A DNA stretch of 21,061 nucleotides from Amoebophrya sp. AT5.2 (lineage: Eukaryota; Sar; Dinophyceae; Syndiniales; Amoebophryaceae), in NCBI GenBank assembly GCA_005223375.1, contig RXOD01004520.1:1-21061 (forward strand), read 5' to 3'. Positions 1 through 12,000 of this stretch are shown piece after piece. Position 1 is the first letter of the stretch; the number at the start of each line of letters is the position of its first letter. The notes beneath the pieces were generated by a model. That model saw only the letters and a program-made list of their open reading frames with translations. It was not told where the DNA came from and did no database searches. The position numbers were made by a program, and so were the translations under genes.

Positions 1-3000
1 GGCTGCCGCAGAAGTGGATCTGGGCCGGGGAGCGGGAACGGTTTGTCGCGCCTGAGGTCGTCTGCATGGATCCTGTGATGAAGTCGGCGGAGCCCGTCGT
101 GGTCGTGCTGGAGAAGAGCTGGAGCGGCTACGCGATCTTCCAGAATAAGCTCTGCGCCGCCGTGGAGAAGGACCCATCGTTTCTGGCCGCGGCGCTCCGC
201 CGCATCTCGGCGCAGCAGAAGGGGCGATGCGAGAACCTTGGGTCGGTGAAATTCGAACTGCCGTCGAGCGAGCGCACGCAGATCGAGGTCATCGTGAACG
301 CACTCGAGCGGGCCGTGACGAAGAGCTGCACGACGCGGGATTCCACGTTGACTCTGGACGCAAACGTCGACATCTTGCTGCCGCAGGCCAACGGATTCCT
401 GGTTCCGGCAGCGGAGACCATCGTGGACGACATGCCGTGGCTGCGGAAATCCGAGGACCAGGCGGCGTTTCGGCAGGAACACGTCGCGCACTTTCTCTTC
501 GATTCGATCGCCACGAAAGTGGGCGAACGTCTGGGCGCAACTCCGCTGTCGCAGAAGGGGTTCGGGTCGAGTCTAGTGCAGATCGGCTCGCACAGCGTGA
601 ACGAGTTGGGGTGCGTGGAGGCGGCCGGCCAGGGCGAATCCTTCACGCAGACCCTGCGCCGAATCTGCATCGACTACGGGACAAACTCGATGCTGAGGGA
701 GGTCCTGCAAAATGCGAATGACAGCGCGCTGAAAGTGGGAAAGGTCCGCGTGCTTGTGGATTGGCGCTCGCACCCGAAGGAGTCCTGTCTCGTGCCGCCG
801 CTTACGCAGCTCCAGGGTCCGCGACTCATCCTTTTCAATGACGGCGTCTGGGAGGATGCGGATTTTCGGGGCGTTTTGAACACCGGGCTGGGGAGTAAGC
901 GGGAGAGGTCGGACTTGTGGGGGCAGTTCGGGCTGGGGTTCAACGTGCTGTACCACTACGGGGACGCCATTATGGTCCTGAGCCGGAATTTTCTCCAAAT
1001 CCTCGACCCCTCCGTGACGTACACGCAGCAGCTGAAGGCGACGCGCAATAACCCCGGCGCGCTGATCAATTTACAGCACGCGGACAATGTGACGCGGAAG
1101 TTTCCGGACCAGTTTGCGCCGTTTCTGAGGTTGGAAAAAGACCTCGACGCTGGGGGTCTTTTCAGCCAGGATAACCGCTACTGCAATGGCTCCATTGTCG
1201 CCGTTCCGTTACGCAGGGCAGACCAGAGCACGAAGCACATCTCGGACGAGGTCCTCGAGCGAGGCAAATGGGCGGAGATGGTCGCCGAGTGGTGGCAGGA
1301 TGCCCACCTCTTTTTGCTCTTCGCGCACAAGGTTTCGGACCTGCAGGTGGGCGAAATCCCCGCGACGCGTGGCGGGGCCGCCATCGAATACAAGTGCACG
1401 AAGACGCTGCTGCCCCCACCCGTGATGCCGTCCAGTGCGCATGGTCCATTTGCATTCGGTGGCGCCGGCGTGCCCGAGTCTACGACTACCTCCGCGGCCC
1501 CGGATGCGGCTTTGATTGCGGCTCCGCTTCTGTCGCGGCTGCGCCTCACGGCCGACGCCAACGTCAAAGACTTCGAGAAAGCGGAGACTGAGTACTTGTT
1601 CCACAGCACGGCCGACAAACAAATCGAAGTCGCGGCGCCCGTACAAGCGGAAAGCGGCCGCAGGAGCACGTTCTCGAAAGGTGGCGGAGCACACGAGGAC
1701 GAAACTTCGGGTCGTGTTTTCTGTGGGCAGATGCTGCATGATCTGCCCACTGGTTGCAACGTCCACGTGAGCGGCCGCTTCTGTCCGCGAAAGGACCGGA
1801 AAAGCCTGCTGCTGCAAGATGACGACTTGCCGCTCGAAAACGTCGCGAGGAACAGGGAGATGCTCCGTAGGGCGGGCGCAGAAATCGCGACGCTTCTGAG
1901 CGGCTTGAACACGCAGCAGCAAGTCGCGGACGGCACCGATTCAGCGTCGTCTAAAAATACCTCTACCAGCAGGCGCGCCACCGCTACTTCGACGACGTGG
2001 CCAAGCGCCTCCGCACTGGACGCCGGCCTGTTTCCACGATTTGAAAAGGATCCGAAGAAGCTGGTCGCGCAGAACTTGATCGCAGAGGGATTCTTCTCGC
2101 AAGCGAAAAACGCGCCCGCAATGCACCGAACGATCTGTGGCGAAATTTTGCAGAGCTTCGACGGATACTTATTCGTATCAAAAAATACAGGAGTGCGCGG
2201 AAGACGTCCTTTCGGAGACGGGGTGCTGAAGGTGTTGCGAAAGTTGAGAGCGCCGATCTGCGAGTTGCCGGCGCACGTGTTTAGCGAATACCTGCAGCGG
2301 GGCGTTGTGAGAAAGGAGAGCGCATTCACTCGCGAGCGGCTTTTCGATTGGTTGCGAAAGGAGGGCGCTGCGTGTCAATCGAGCTCCGTCTTGTCTCCGG
2401 CCGAAGCCGGGGCTTTGGTCGACTACGCTGCTGAAGGCCACGGCCAAAACGCCGCGGCGACCACGCACAATCTGTTGTCCGGATGTCGCCTCAACCATCT
2501 CCGCAACGGCACGCTCATTGAGTTCAAGACCGAGGACCCCGCCCCCGTTTGCGAGAGTGCGGAGGCACGAGCGCTTGTTGACGCGTTGCACTACACCTCC
2601 ACAGCCGAGCACAGCAATCACGAGCGGGTGCAGAAGCTGCATGCAGCAGGGCTTCTGCGAAAACTGCATCCTGCTGACATCAAAGAAGCTTTAGAAAAAT
2701 CGCAGCTAACACTACCACAAGTCGACGCATTGCTTCGCTGGTTTCCGTCGCAAAACCTGACGCAGGTATGGGACTCCCTGCGTGACCAGAAGGTCGTGCC
2801 GGTTCATTCCGCAGATGGAAAAACTGAATTGGTGACGCTGGGCGACGGGTGCTTCTGCGTTTCCGAAGAATACCCTTCTTGGAGGTCGGTGCTGGAAAAC
2901 CTTCGCGTGCGCGTGGTCGCAGAAGAGTCCCCTGCGCCTCGCAGAGACGAGCAAGTAGGAGGACCAGAAGTGGAGCAGCAAACGGTGGTTGTGGGTGGAG

Positions 3001-6000
3001 TGGCCGTGAAATACCACAGCGGAAACTTCCGGGCAGCAGTCGTTCACGCTATCGCGTGGTCGGTGGAACTGCTGTCGCAAGCAGACAAGAACAAGGCCGA
3101 CACTACCTGTACGATCGCCGACCTCGTAAGCAGGCTACAGAATGGCTTGTTTTTCGCTCTCTGGCAGACGGCTCTCGTCGAGAACGGCGGAGAAGCGATG
3201 CAACAGAGAGCTGGAAACAGGGAGCGGTTACCCGTAAGCCGCAAAATCCAGCTCGGATCTACGGGCGTTGCATTTTCGCGCACGTTGTTGGAAAAGCTCG
3301 AGCAGATGTCCTCTTCCGACCGACGTCTCGACGATTTTGCAGCAGCCTTTTTGTTGGATCTTCCGCTTTTCGAGACCTGGGGGCAGCCTCCGTCCCCGGC
3401 AGAACGGGTGCTCGTGACGCTGCGCAGCGTGAAGTGCGTCTTCTGCGTCCCGCGCGGGCGAGGTGAAGCTGAGGTGAGGTACTGGAATTGGGTGCGCGCG
3501 ACGATTGCAGCGGAAGAGCCAGCGACCAACATAATCGGAGAAGAAGTTCCTTCCATGCAAGCCTTTCTCGTGCGAGTTTGCGAATCGGAAAGAAAGCGTG
3601 CGGAGGCGGCGGGAAATGCGACGACCACGTTCCCCCACCCCCGGCCCCACGTCGCAGTCGACGCAAAGGGTGTGTTTCTCGGACCGCGCGCCCCTCTCTC
3701 GATCAAGGACGTGCGGCTGACGGCTGAAGCGATCAAAAAGAACATTTTCGACAAGGACGCACTTTCCGACGTCGAGTTCGTCCCGAGCGTGGACGGGAAT
3801 TTCGTCCGCATGGACCAGTGCCTCCTGGCGGAGGGCGAAGACGCCGACTTGTGCGCCGGCGTGAGCGGCTCGCTGTGCGCCGCGTGGCAGCGGGACAAGG
3901 ACTTGTGTCGCCAGTTGCAGGCGTACGGAACGGGACTGCGGAAGGAGGCAACGGCGGCGGAACGCGCGGAGATTCTCGAGCAACTGTTCACGAAGAAGAA
4001 CGCGGCAGCCTGCACGCTGGACATGGCGTGCCGAATCTACCGAGGACTGACGGTGGAAGCGGCGGAAAGCTTCTCGGCCGCCAGAAAGCCGTGGATCTGG
4101 ACGGAAGCCGGATGGAAGTGCGAGGCGGAAAGCTGCGTAGAAGCAGGCTCGGACGTCTTGAAACCGTACCTGCACGCGCTGCCCGGGCGGTTTTGCGAGC
4201 TGCAGATCTTCCAAGCTGTCATCGCGCGCCGGAAAGCCGGCGAAGCGGCCGCGCTGGTTGCAGTTCTGGAAGCGTTGAAGCGGGATGCGGAGACCGGTCC
4301 GGCTCCGGCAGGAGCAGGTGTTGGTGGTGGTGAGAAAATGCTTGCGATCGCGCAATACGCTTTGCCCCGGCTGCACGACGGGCTCGCGGAAGTGCGGAAG
4401 GTCGCAGGACTCTTCCAGCGCATTCTCCTCCCGACAAAAACGCTGTTGCTGCTGCCAGCAGCGTCTGTTTTGATCGACGACAAGAAGTGGAGGGACGACA
4501 ATCCGAGCGTTGGCTCAAGTAGTTCGTCAGGGGCGGCTGGTGCGGCGGTGGCAGCTCCTGGCGCCGAGAACATCCTCCACGAGCGGATTTCGTTTGAAAT
4601 CGGGCTGGCGTTGGGGGCCGAGCGGCGGTCGAAGAAGATGATGGAGAAGTACGGGTCGCGGAAGATCCAGGGCGTGCGCTCGGTGAAGATGGGGCAGCCG
4701 CTGGAGAAGCGCATTTCGGACATTTGCAACGACTACCCGCCCAAGTTTTGCGTGCGCGAACTGCTGCAGAACGCCGACGACGCGGGCGCAACGGAATTTT
4801 TTCTGATCTGGGACCGCCGCCGCTGCTGGAAGGACGCACCCGACTCGTCGTTGCTGTCTCCGGAAATGGGGACGCTGCAGGGTCCCTCCGTCTACGCCTA
4901 CAACAATGCGCAGTTCAGTGATGCGGATTTCGAGACGCTGGCACAAATCGGCGAGAGCACGAAGGCCGGGGATGGGACCGCTATCGGCAAGCACGGCGTC
5001 GGTTTCAAGTCCGTCTTCCACCTGACGGATCTCCCATCGATCTGGAGCGGCTACGAGTACCTGTTTCTCGATCCGTTGCTACTGGCGCTGCGGGATCAGG
5101 ACCAAGTGTCGAAAGACCAGCCCGGCTTTCGGTTCGGAAACGCGGACATGCAGCCGCATCTGGGGTGGAAGGACCAGTTCGAACCCTACCAAAATATCGC
5201 GGCTGCGCTCGACCTCCCACGCAGCAAAGGCGCGGGTTACCTGGACGGCTCGCTTATACGGGCGCCGCTGCGGGATGCCGCTTTTCGCGCGCGCGCGGGA
5301 AGCAAGGGGGCAGCAGCAGCAGCTTCGTCCTCATCATCTTCCGGCGTCGCCGCCTCGGCGGGGGGAGCGGCCGGGGCGCCCGCTAGCAGTTGTGCGCCGC
5401 GGATCACCACCGACTTTCTCGGCAACAACGCCGGGCGAAAGCAAGTCTTCGACTTCGTCAAAGATCAGGCCGAGGCCATGCTGCGGATGCTTCAGAACGT
5501 GCGGGAGTTCCGTCTCATCGAATTTTCCGACGATGAAGACGGACCGCAGCTGCTCCACAAAGTTGAACGCAATATCTCCGAAGGCGGGAAGAAAATCTTG
5601 CTGAAGGTCTCTTCCGCTCTCGAGAGTGGAGATCGGCCAGGAGCGGGGGCGGGCGGGCAGAATGCTGTTGTTCTTTCTGTCGTCGCAGAGAACGAGCTCG
5701 CACGTTTGGAAATGAACGGCGTGAAGATCGTCGAGGATCATCGCGTGGGTAGCGACGGTGGTCAGTTCTACTGCGGGCTGCCGGCGGAAAAGTACCCTTC
5801 CGGCATTGCCGGCCACCTGCATGCCATGTGGCACATGTCGAAGGATCGACGCACTATCCTGTTTGATGAGAACGAGGACGCGGCTGCGGTGCAAAAAAAT
5901 CGGCTTGCGGCCACCCAAGTAGCGGACGCGTTGGTCGCATTTTGTGCGGACCGCGGAGCTGCGAGCGGAAAAACTGCTTCGCACCTGTTCCCGGGACAGC

Positions 6001-9000
6001 CGGCGCAGAGCAGCGGCGGGCCCCTGCAGAAGCACGTGGCCGAGCGTTTCTACAGGCAACTGGCCGCGGACGACGTTGGCGCGCAGGGCTGTCTCTACAC
6101 CATCCATAAGCAGCGCATGTTCGGGAGTCTGCGCCGCTGCCTCGTCGTTTACGACGACACAGAAATACCGGAACTCGGAGCCTGCCACGAGCTGCTGCGG
6201 CACCCTGCGCTCTGGGCTGCGTTGGAAATCGAAGTGCTTCGCCTACCGCGATTCGCCGTCGATAACCTACGAAAAGTACTGGCGGACGGCGCGCTGCAGG
6301 AACTGACCGGAGCGTCGCTGCTCTCGAGACTGCGGGCAGATCAGAAAGAGCTGCCGTCGGGCGAGGACGCAGCTCGCATATTGGAGTTCTGTTTGCACGA
6401 CCCGCAGACGGATTTTTCGGCGTTGGAGGGATGCAAGCTGCGCTGGCAGCGCGACGGAGCGATCGGCATTTTTCAAAGAGGGTCCGCTGCCCTCGTGCCG
6501 CATACGAATGCACAAACCAACATCTGGGAACGGGGCTGGAATTTTCTGAAGTGCTTCACCCAGTCCTCTGTGCTACACGAGGGATTCTCGCTGCAGCTTG
6601 TGCAAAAACTTGTGGATGCCGGCTTCGCGCAGCGATTTCAGATCAAGGACGTCGTGACCCTGTGTGAGCAGCAGCCGCAACCCCCGCAAAACGGTGTTTC
6701 GCTCACCACCCGCGCGGTGCTCTTCTGGGAGTGGTTGGATTCGTTCCAGCGAGGGAAAAACGACGTATCGCTTGATGCGCTGAACGACGTGCCGCTGCTG
6801 CTCACTTCGAGTGAGCAATTGCTGCCGCTGCGCTGGCGCACGCGCACTGTCCGGTTACCAGCGAACGCGTCCGTGCATCTCCGGTCCGCGCTGACGAAGT
6901 CGGGCGTGATTATCGCACGACATGATGTTCCGCCCAGCATGCGACAGCGAATTCTCGACGGTGACAGGCGCGCCGCGCAGGGCGGCGTGGATTCACCAGA
7001 CGAACAGGCGTACGGCAACGCGGTTTTGATCGCGTTGTCCCGAACTGTCCCGGGTGGACCCGGGGCCGCGCCCCCGCTGGCCCCGTTCACGAACGACGAG
7101 TTGCGCGACCTCCGGACGGCCGTGTTCTGCGCGAACCCCCTCGGCCCCTATCTCGACGGCGCAGAGCGCGCAAAACCGCCTGCGGAAATTGTTTGCGCCC
7201 ACTGGCCGCTGATCGAGACACTCGGAAACGGAAGTGCGGAGAAATACAAACGCCTCCCGGCGGACGTCCAGGGTAGCGCGCGGCTGCTGCCGCCTGCGCC
7301 GGCAATAAACGCAAATGTGGATGACCTGTGGAAAAGCAAGGTTGGCGACGTCCTGCACGTGTTTCGATCGGCCGGCGTTTGCGTTGGGAACGTCTGCGTG
7401 GAGACAGGTGATGCCGCGGTCGCTTTCTTGAAACAAACATACGGGATGTGCGAAATGCAGCCCGAGGAGTTCGCGCAACTGGTGCTGCAGAAGATACCGG
7501 ATTTCCCGGCCGCGCGACAGGCCGCGCTCATCAAGCACGTCTGCGACCTTCCGAACATTCCCGCAGAAATCGTGCACAAGACCGAGGCGAAGTTTCTCCG
7601 CACACGCAGTGGGCAGTACCGGTGTTTGAAGGAAGTGCTTGCGCCATCTATCGAGAAGCGTTTCTCGCACGTCGCGCTGGACGAGGGTGCCGCAGACGAC
7701 CTGTCCGACACCATGAAGACCTGTCTGCCAGACACTGCATTTCGGGGGACGCTGAAAGACGGCGAGGCAGAAGGAGTCGCGGACCACGTCGGCGCCAACA
7801 ACTGTCGGGAGACGGCGCTGGCGCTGTTCAAATACTTGGTTGACAAGCACGCAGCATTCGCGCAGGGCCAGCGGAAGGAGATGTTCACGATGCTACGCGG
7901 AAAAAGGTGGCTACCGGTGATGCAGCGTCCGCCGGCAGTCCGCTGGAACGCAGACTTGCCGTGGGCCGGCGACGTTTATTTTCAACACCAGGTGGAGGGG
8001 GACAACCACAACTACAGCGGCGGTCTCTTCAAAGTCGGAGAAGGTGGCATTGACATTTTTCTGGAGCGAGATCTGTCCGGCGCCGGCGGCGAAGGAGTGG
8101 TCGGTGACGAGGGGGGCGTGGAGGAGCTCTCTACAAGCTCTCTGGTCGGCTACGCGTACCCGCTTCTCGAGGCGGAGCTGATCACGAAGGAGCATCTCGG
8201 AGCCGAGGGCAGCTCGTTTCTGCAGCAGCTTGGCATCCGCGTGAAGGTCGAAACCGGCCACATACTCGACAGCGTGCACGAGCTTGCGAAGCTGCCGGAA
8301 GCGGCATTGTGTAGCCACGCGGCGGCGATCACGGCCTCTGTCACAACCCTGTATCGCAGCATCAGTCCGACGGGCAACGACCAAGTGCGTCTGGGCAGCG
8401 CGGAATTCGTCTGGATCCCGGAGCAAACCTGCTTCGTCAAGCGCAGTGCGGCGTTGCGCAACAACTCTGTGGCGGGCCTGAAGCCGTACCTCTGCTCGCT
8501 TTCGGAAGCGTGGCGCGACTACCCGGTTTTCGGTGATTGCGGCAAGACTGTGGCCAAGAAGGACGTGCTTTCCGTGTTCGCCATCATTCTGGGTGAGCCT
8601 GAAAACGCCCACAGCATGGAGACTCGGCGGAAGGTTTGCGACGCGGGCCTGCTGCTGCTGAAGGACGACTTTTCCGTGAGCCGCAAGACGGAAGTTTCCG
8701 AGTTGCACGAACTCGTGTTTGCGACGAAAGGCAGTGGAAACCGAGGCATCTCTGCTGGGGACCGCTGCTACGTGGACAACATGCCGTGGCTGAAAAAAGA
8801 CTCCCCCACTGTACACAGCATCTTCGACAGTCTGTTCCAGGTGGAGCCGTCTGCCGAAAACCTAGCGCTCTACTTCGGCGTGCCGACGGCGACGCAACTG
8901 TGCGTCGAGAAATTCAAAATCGGCCGCTCGCTGCTCGATACTGCCGAGGCGTCGTCCGAGTCGGCGGAAGACGAGGAGGAAGATGCGGACGAGATGGAAG

Positions 9001-12000
9001 TTGACGAGAGCGGCAACGACGATGAAGGCGAGGAGGAGTCCTCGAACGAAAATGAGGACGAGGGGGAAGGCGGGACTGTTCACGCTGCAAACCATTTCGC
9101 GGAGGTGTTACCGGCGTCGGACGATGTGAAAAACATGAACTCGACAGCGTTGTTTCGGCACGTCGTCAATCTTTCGGACTTCTGGGTGGATGCCTGCTGT
9201 ACTGACCACGAGAGGCCGTCACCGTTGACAGCCATCAATGTGTCGTTCGTCCCGGCGAATACAACTTCCACCGTTGGGCCGGTTCCAGCGGGGAATAAAT
9301 CGAAGGGTGGTAACAAGAAAGGCAAAGGGCGCGCTAATGCGCAGCTGGCACAGCCTGTGGAACAGGGAGCGCGAAAAGGAAACGGCGGACCAGTGCAGCG
9401 CATCTTTGCCGACCTCTTCGAGGATCTCTCTGCAGGCACCTTCCAAATCCAACTCGGTGGTGTCACCTCTCTCACGGATCAGCGCTGGGAGTCGCTATGC
9501 AGCGAGCGCGCATTGTTTGGAGATGCGGAGTTGGTCATCATCGTTTCCGGGAATGTCATTGGCTTCATCGATCCATCCGGCAAGCGACTACCGAGCCTTC
9601 GCTATCAGGACACGCGAGAGCCGATGATCCGGCTTCCACTCGACGTCTTCAAGATTCTGTTTTTCCAGGGTGTCGCCTCGCACGAGAAAGAACACGCGGA
9701 TCTAAACCGCCTGAAAGAGCTCCTGTTCGGGGGAGCGAACGAGTTGCAGCAAACTAGGATACTGAAATTCCATTCAGAATACTGTCCGACGGCGATGCGA
9801 CAGAATTTCCAGGATTTGGTGAGCTGCTTGGCGACGAAGTCGACGATCGACGGACAAAAAGACGGTGATTGGCCGCGCGAGTGCCTCGAGGCCTGCGTAC
9901 TTTCTTCGTCGTGTAGGGAAATCCGAGTTTGCTTCTCGGAACAGCAGGTGACTTCGGGTGCAGGGCCGCCGAAGGGGAAGGGCGCCGTGCGATCCGCTTC
10001 TGCAACTTCTTCGTCGAATGCCGGCACGGGCTGCAGCTTTGCGGTATCCAGTGCCGCAGCTGCTTGTGACTCTGGAAGAGCGTCTTCAAGCGCCAGTGCG
10101 AGCTTCGCATCCTCTTCTTCGCAAGGCGGCAGTGGATTTCAGCTGCAGGAGCTGGTAACAACGTGGAGCTTTTCCAACCAGCCGCAGAATGCAGTAAGGT
10201 CGTTTTTCCGCGTAGACGAGGGAGCGTCAAGGCTGGTCTTTCCCGCGGATGCAACATTCAATCACCGCAAGCTGCAACCAGTTTCCGACAACCTGCGGAC
10301 CGTGACACTCGCAGTAGGAGACGCCTGGTTTCTCAAACATGGCCCCAAGAAAGGCAGAGAGGGCGTCGTCAAAGAATCGGCCAAACTACTCGGGCTTGCG
10401 GTCGCGCACCGCTGTAATCGCGATGCGGATTTGTCGGCCGATTTGTTGTGGACGAAATTGCCACTGGAGGACGGCGGCAGAAGTATGGACCCTTTCACCG
10501 CTGGCGGAAATTACGACTTGACAGAGGAAACATCGCTGCACTTCTGCAGCGCACTTCTGCAGCATGTGCATCCGCGGCCGCGCGGACCTTTCAGCAGCGC
10601 GGGCACCGCCTTGCCGCTGCGAGACTACAAGCTGCTTCCGAAAGCGCCAGCGTCTTTGCCCGACTCTGCTGCCGCGCGGCGGTGGCTCCTCGAGCACGCG
10701 AGCCTAGTGGCTTTGCCGCAGTGGCTCGATAAGGTATGTGCATGCCACACAGAATCCTTTGAGAAAAACAGCAAACGACTCCCGGCCGGCACCTGCCTGC
10801 AGGCCGCGGACTGGACAGAGATCGTGCCCAAGTGTATCCCCGAGCAGCCGGCAGCGCCGTCGGGGGGGTCCCCCGCCGATGGGTCTGCTCCAGTGCCCAT
10901 GTTGAAGCAAGACGTGCATGGAGAGCTGCTGCGTTGGTTGTTTGGGAATCGCGACCACTACGCGAACGACGACGCGGCGTCTGGGCTTCCGCGCAGCCTC
11001 CCGCTGTGGCGCCGGAGCGGCGAGCTGAGTGGCGGAGCTGTGAAGTGGTTCTGCAAAGACGCGGACTCGCTAGACATTGTGAAGGAGAAAGCACCGGCGA
11101 GCAGCATTGTGGATCTCTCAAGCTGCCACGTACCGCATGGAGACTTGATCGAGTTCCTGGGCCTGCAGCGGCCGGAGATCATCGCTGACGTTGTTGCGAG
11201 CACGGAGCGTTCTTCCGTTTCGTCGGCGGCGTTCTGGCGGTACCACTGCAAGAACGGGTCTTTCAAAGACACCAACTGGAAGTCCTCGCTCTCAGACCTG
11301 CACGGCGTTCTCACGCTCGCTACTGCTCGCTACCCGGATGTTGCTGTTGGAGAGGGAGTGGGAAATATGAAGGGGAAGCAGGGATCTTCGCGGCGCGGCG
11401 GAGGAAAAAAGGGGGATCAAGGAGCCGCGCCGGCGCAGCAGAACGAGGAGTTGCCGCTGCAGCCGTACTGCGCAATCAGTTCCTTGGAGGAGGTACGCAA
11501 AAAGCACGGCGATGCCTGCGCAGCTGCGCTCCAGCGGGTCGGCTGCAGGTTCAACGCAGACCCCCACTTTCCGAACAACGAAGCCAAGTTGTACGCCGGA
11601 TGCGCAGGGGATTTCGTCGCGCAGCACCTCTCGCAGCTGCACGGGGAGCTCAACATGACGGCCGCAGCAGCCGAACTCCTGCGCCCTCTTCTGCTCAAGT
11701 CCGCGCAACTGGGCAGCGCTACGAATGCAGCGAAGAAGTGCGTCTGCGAACTGCCTCTCGTCGTCGACACCCGTCCGGGAGGAGACGGAGCTGAGACGAC
11801 GACGTCGCTTCTGTCTTTGACAGAGTGCCTCTTCGTCGACTCCAGCACATTCGCATCGGCGTGCTGGGCACTGGGCCTGCCAGTGTTCAACGCGCAGGCC
11901 GACGAGTACAGATCGCTCAACCTCACTCGGGTTGACCTTCTTCAGGTCCTCGAGACGCATGCGGGCCGCATTGCGGCCGCAGCTTCGACGCCGGCAGAGC

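Noticed and set aside
4902..4907. NN in motif II of ATPase module 2 as a sign of lost activity
   Set aside because: Known sacsin modules also carry NN at this place, so it is within family variation.
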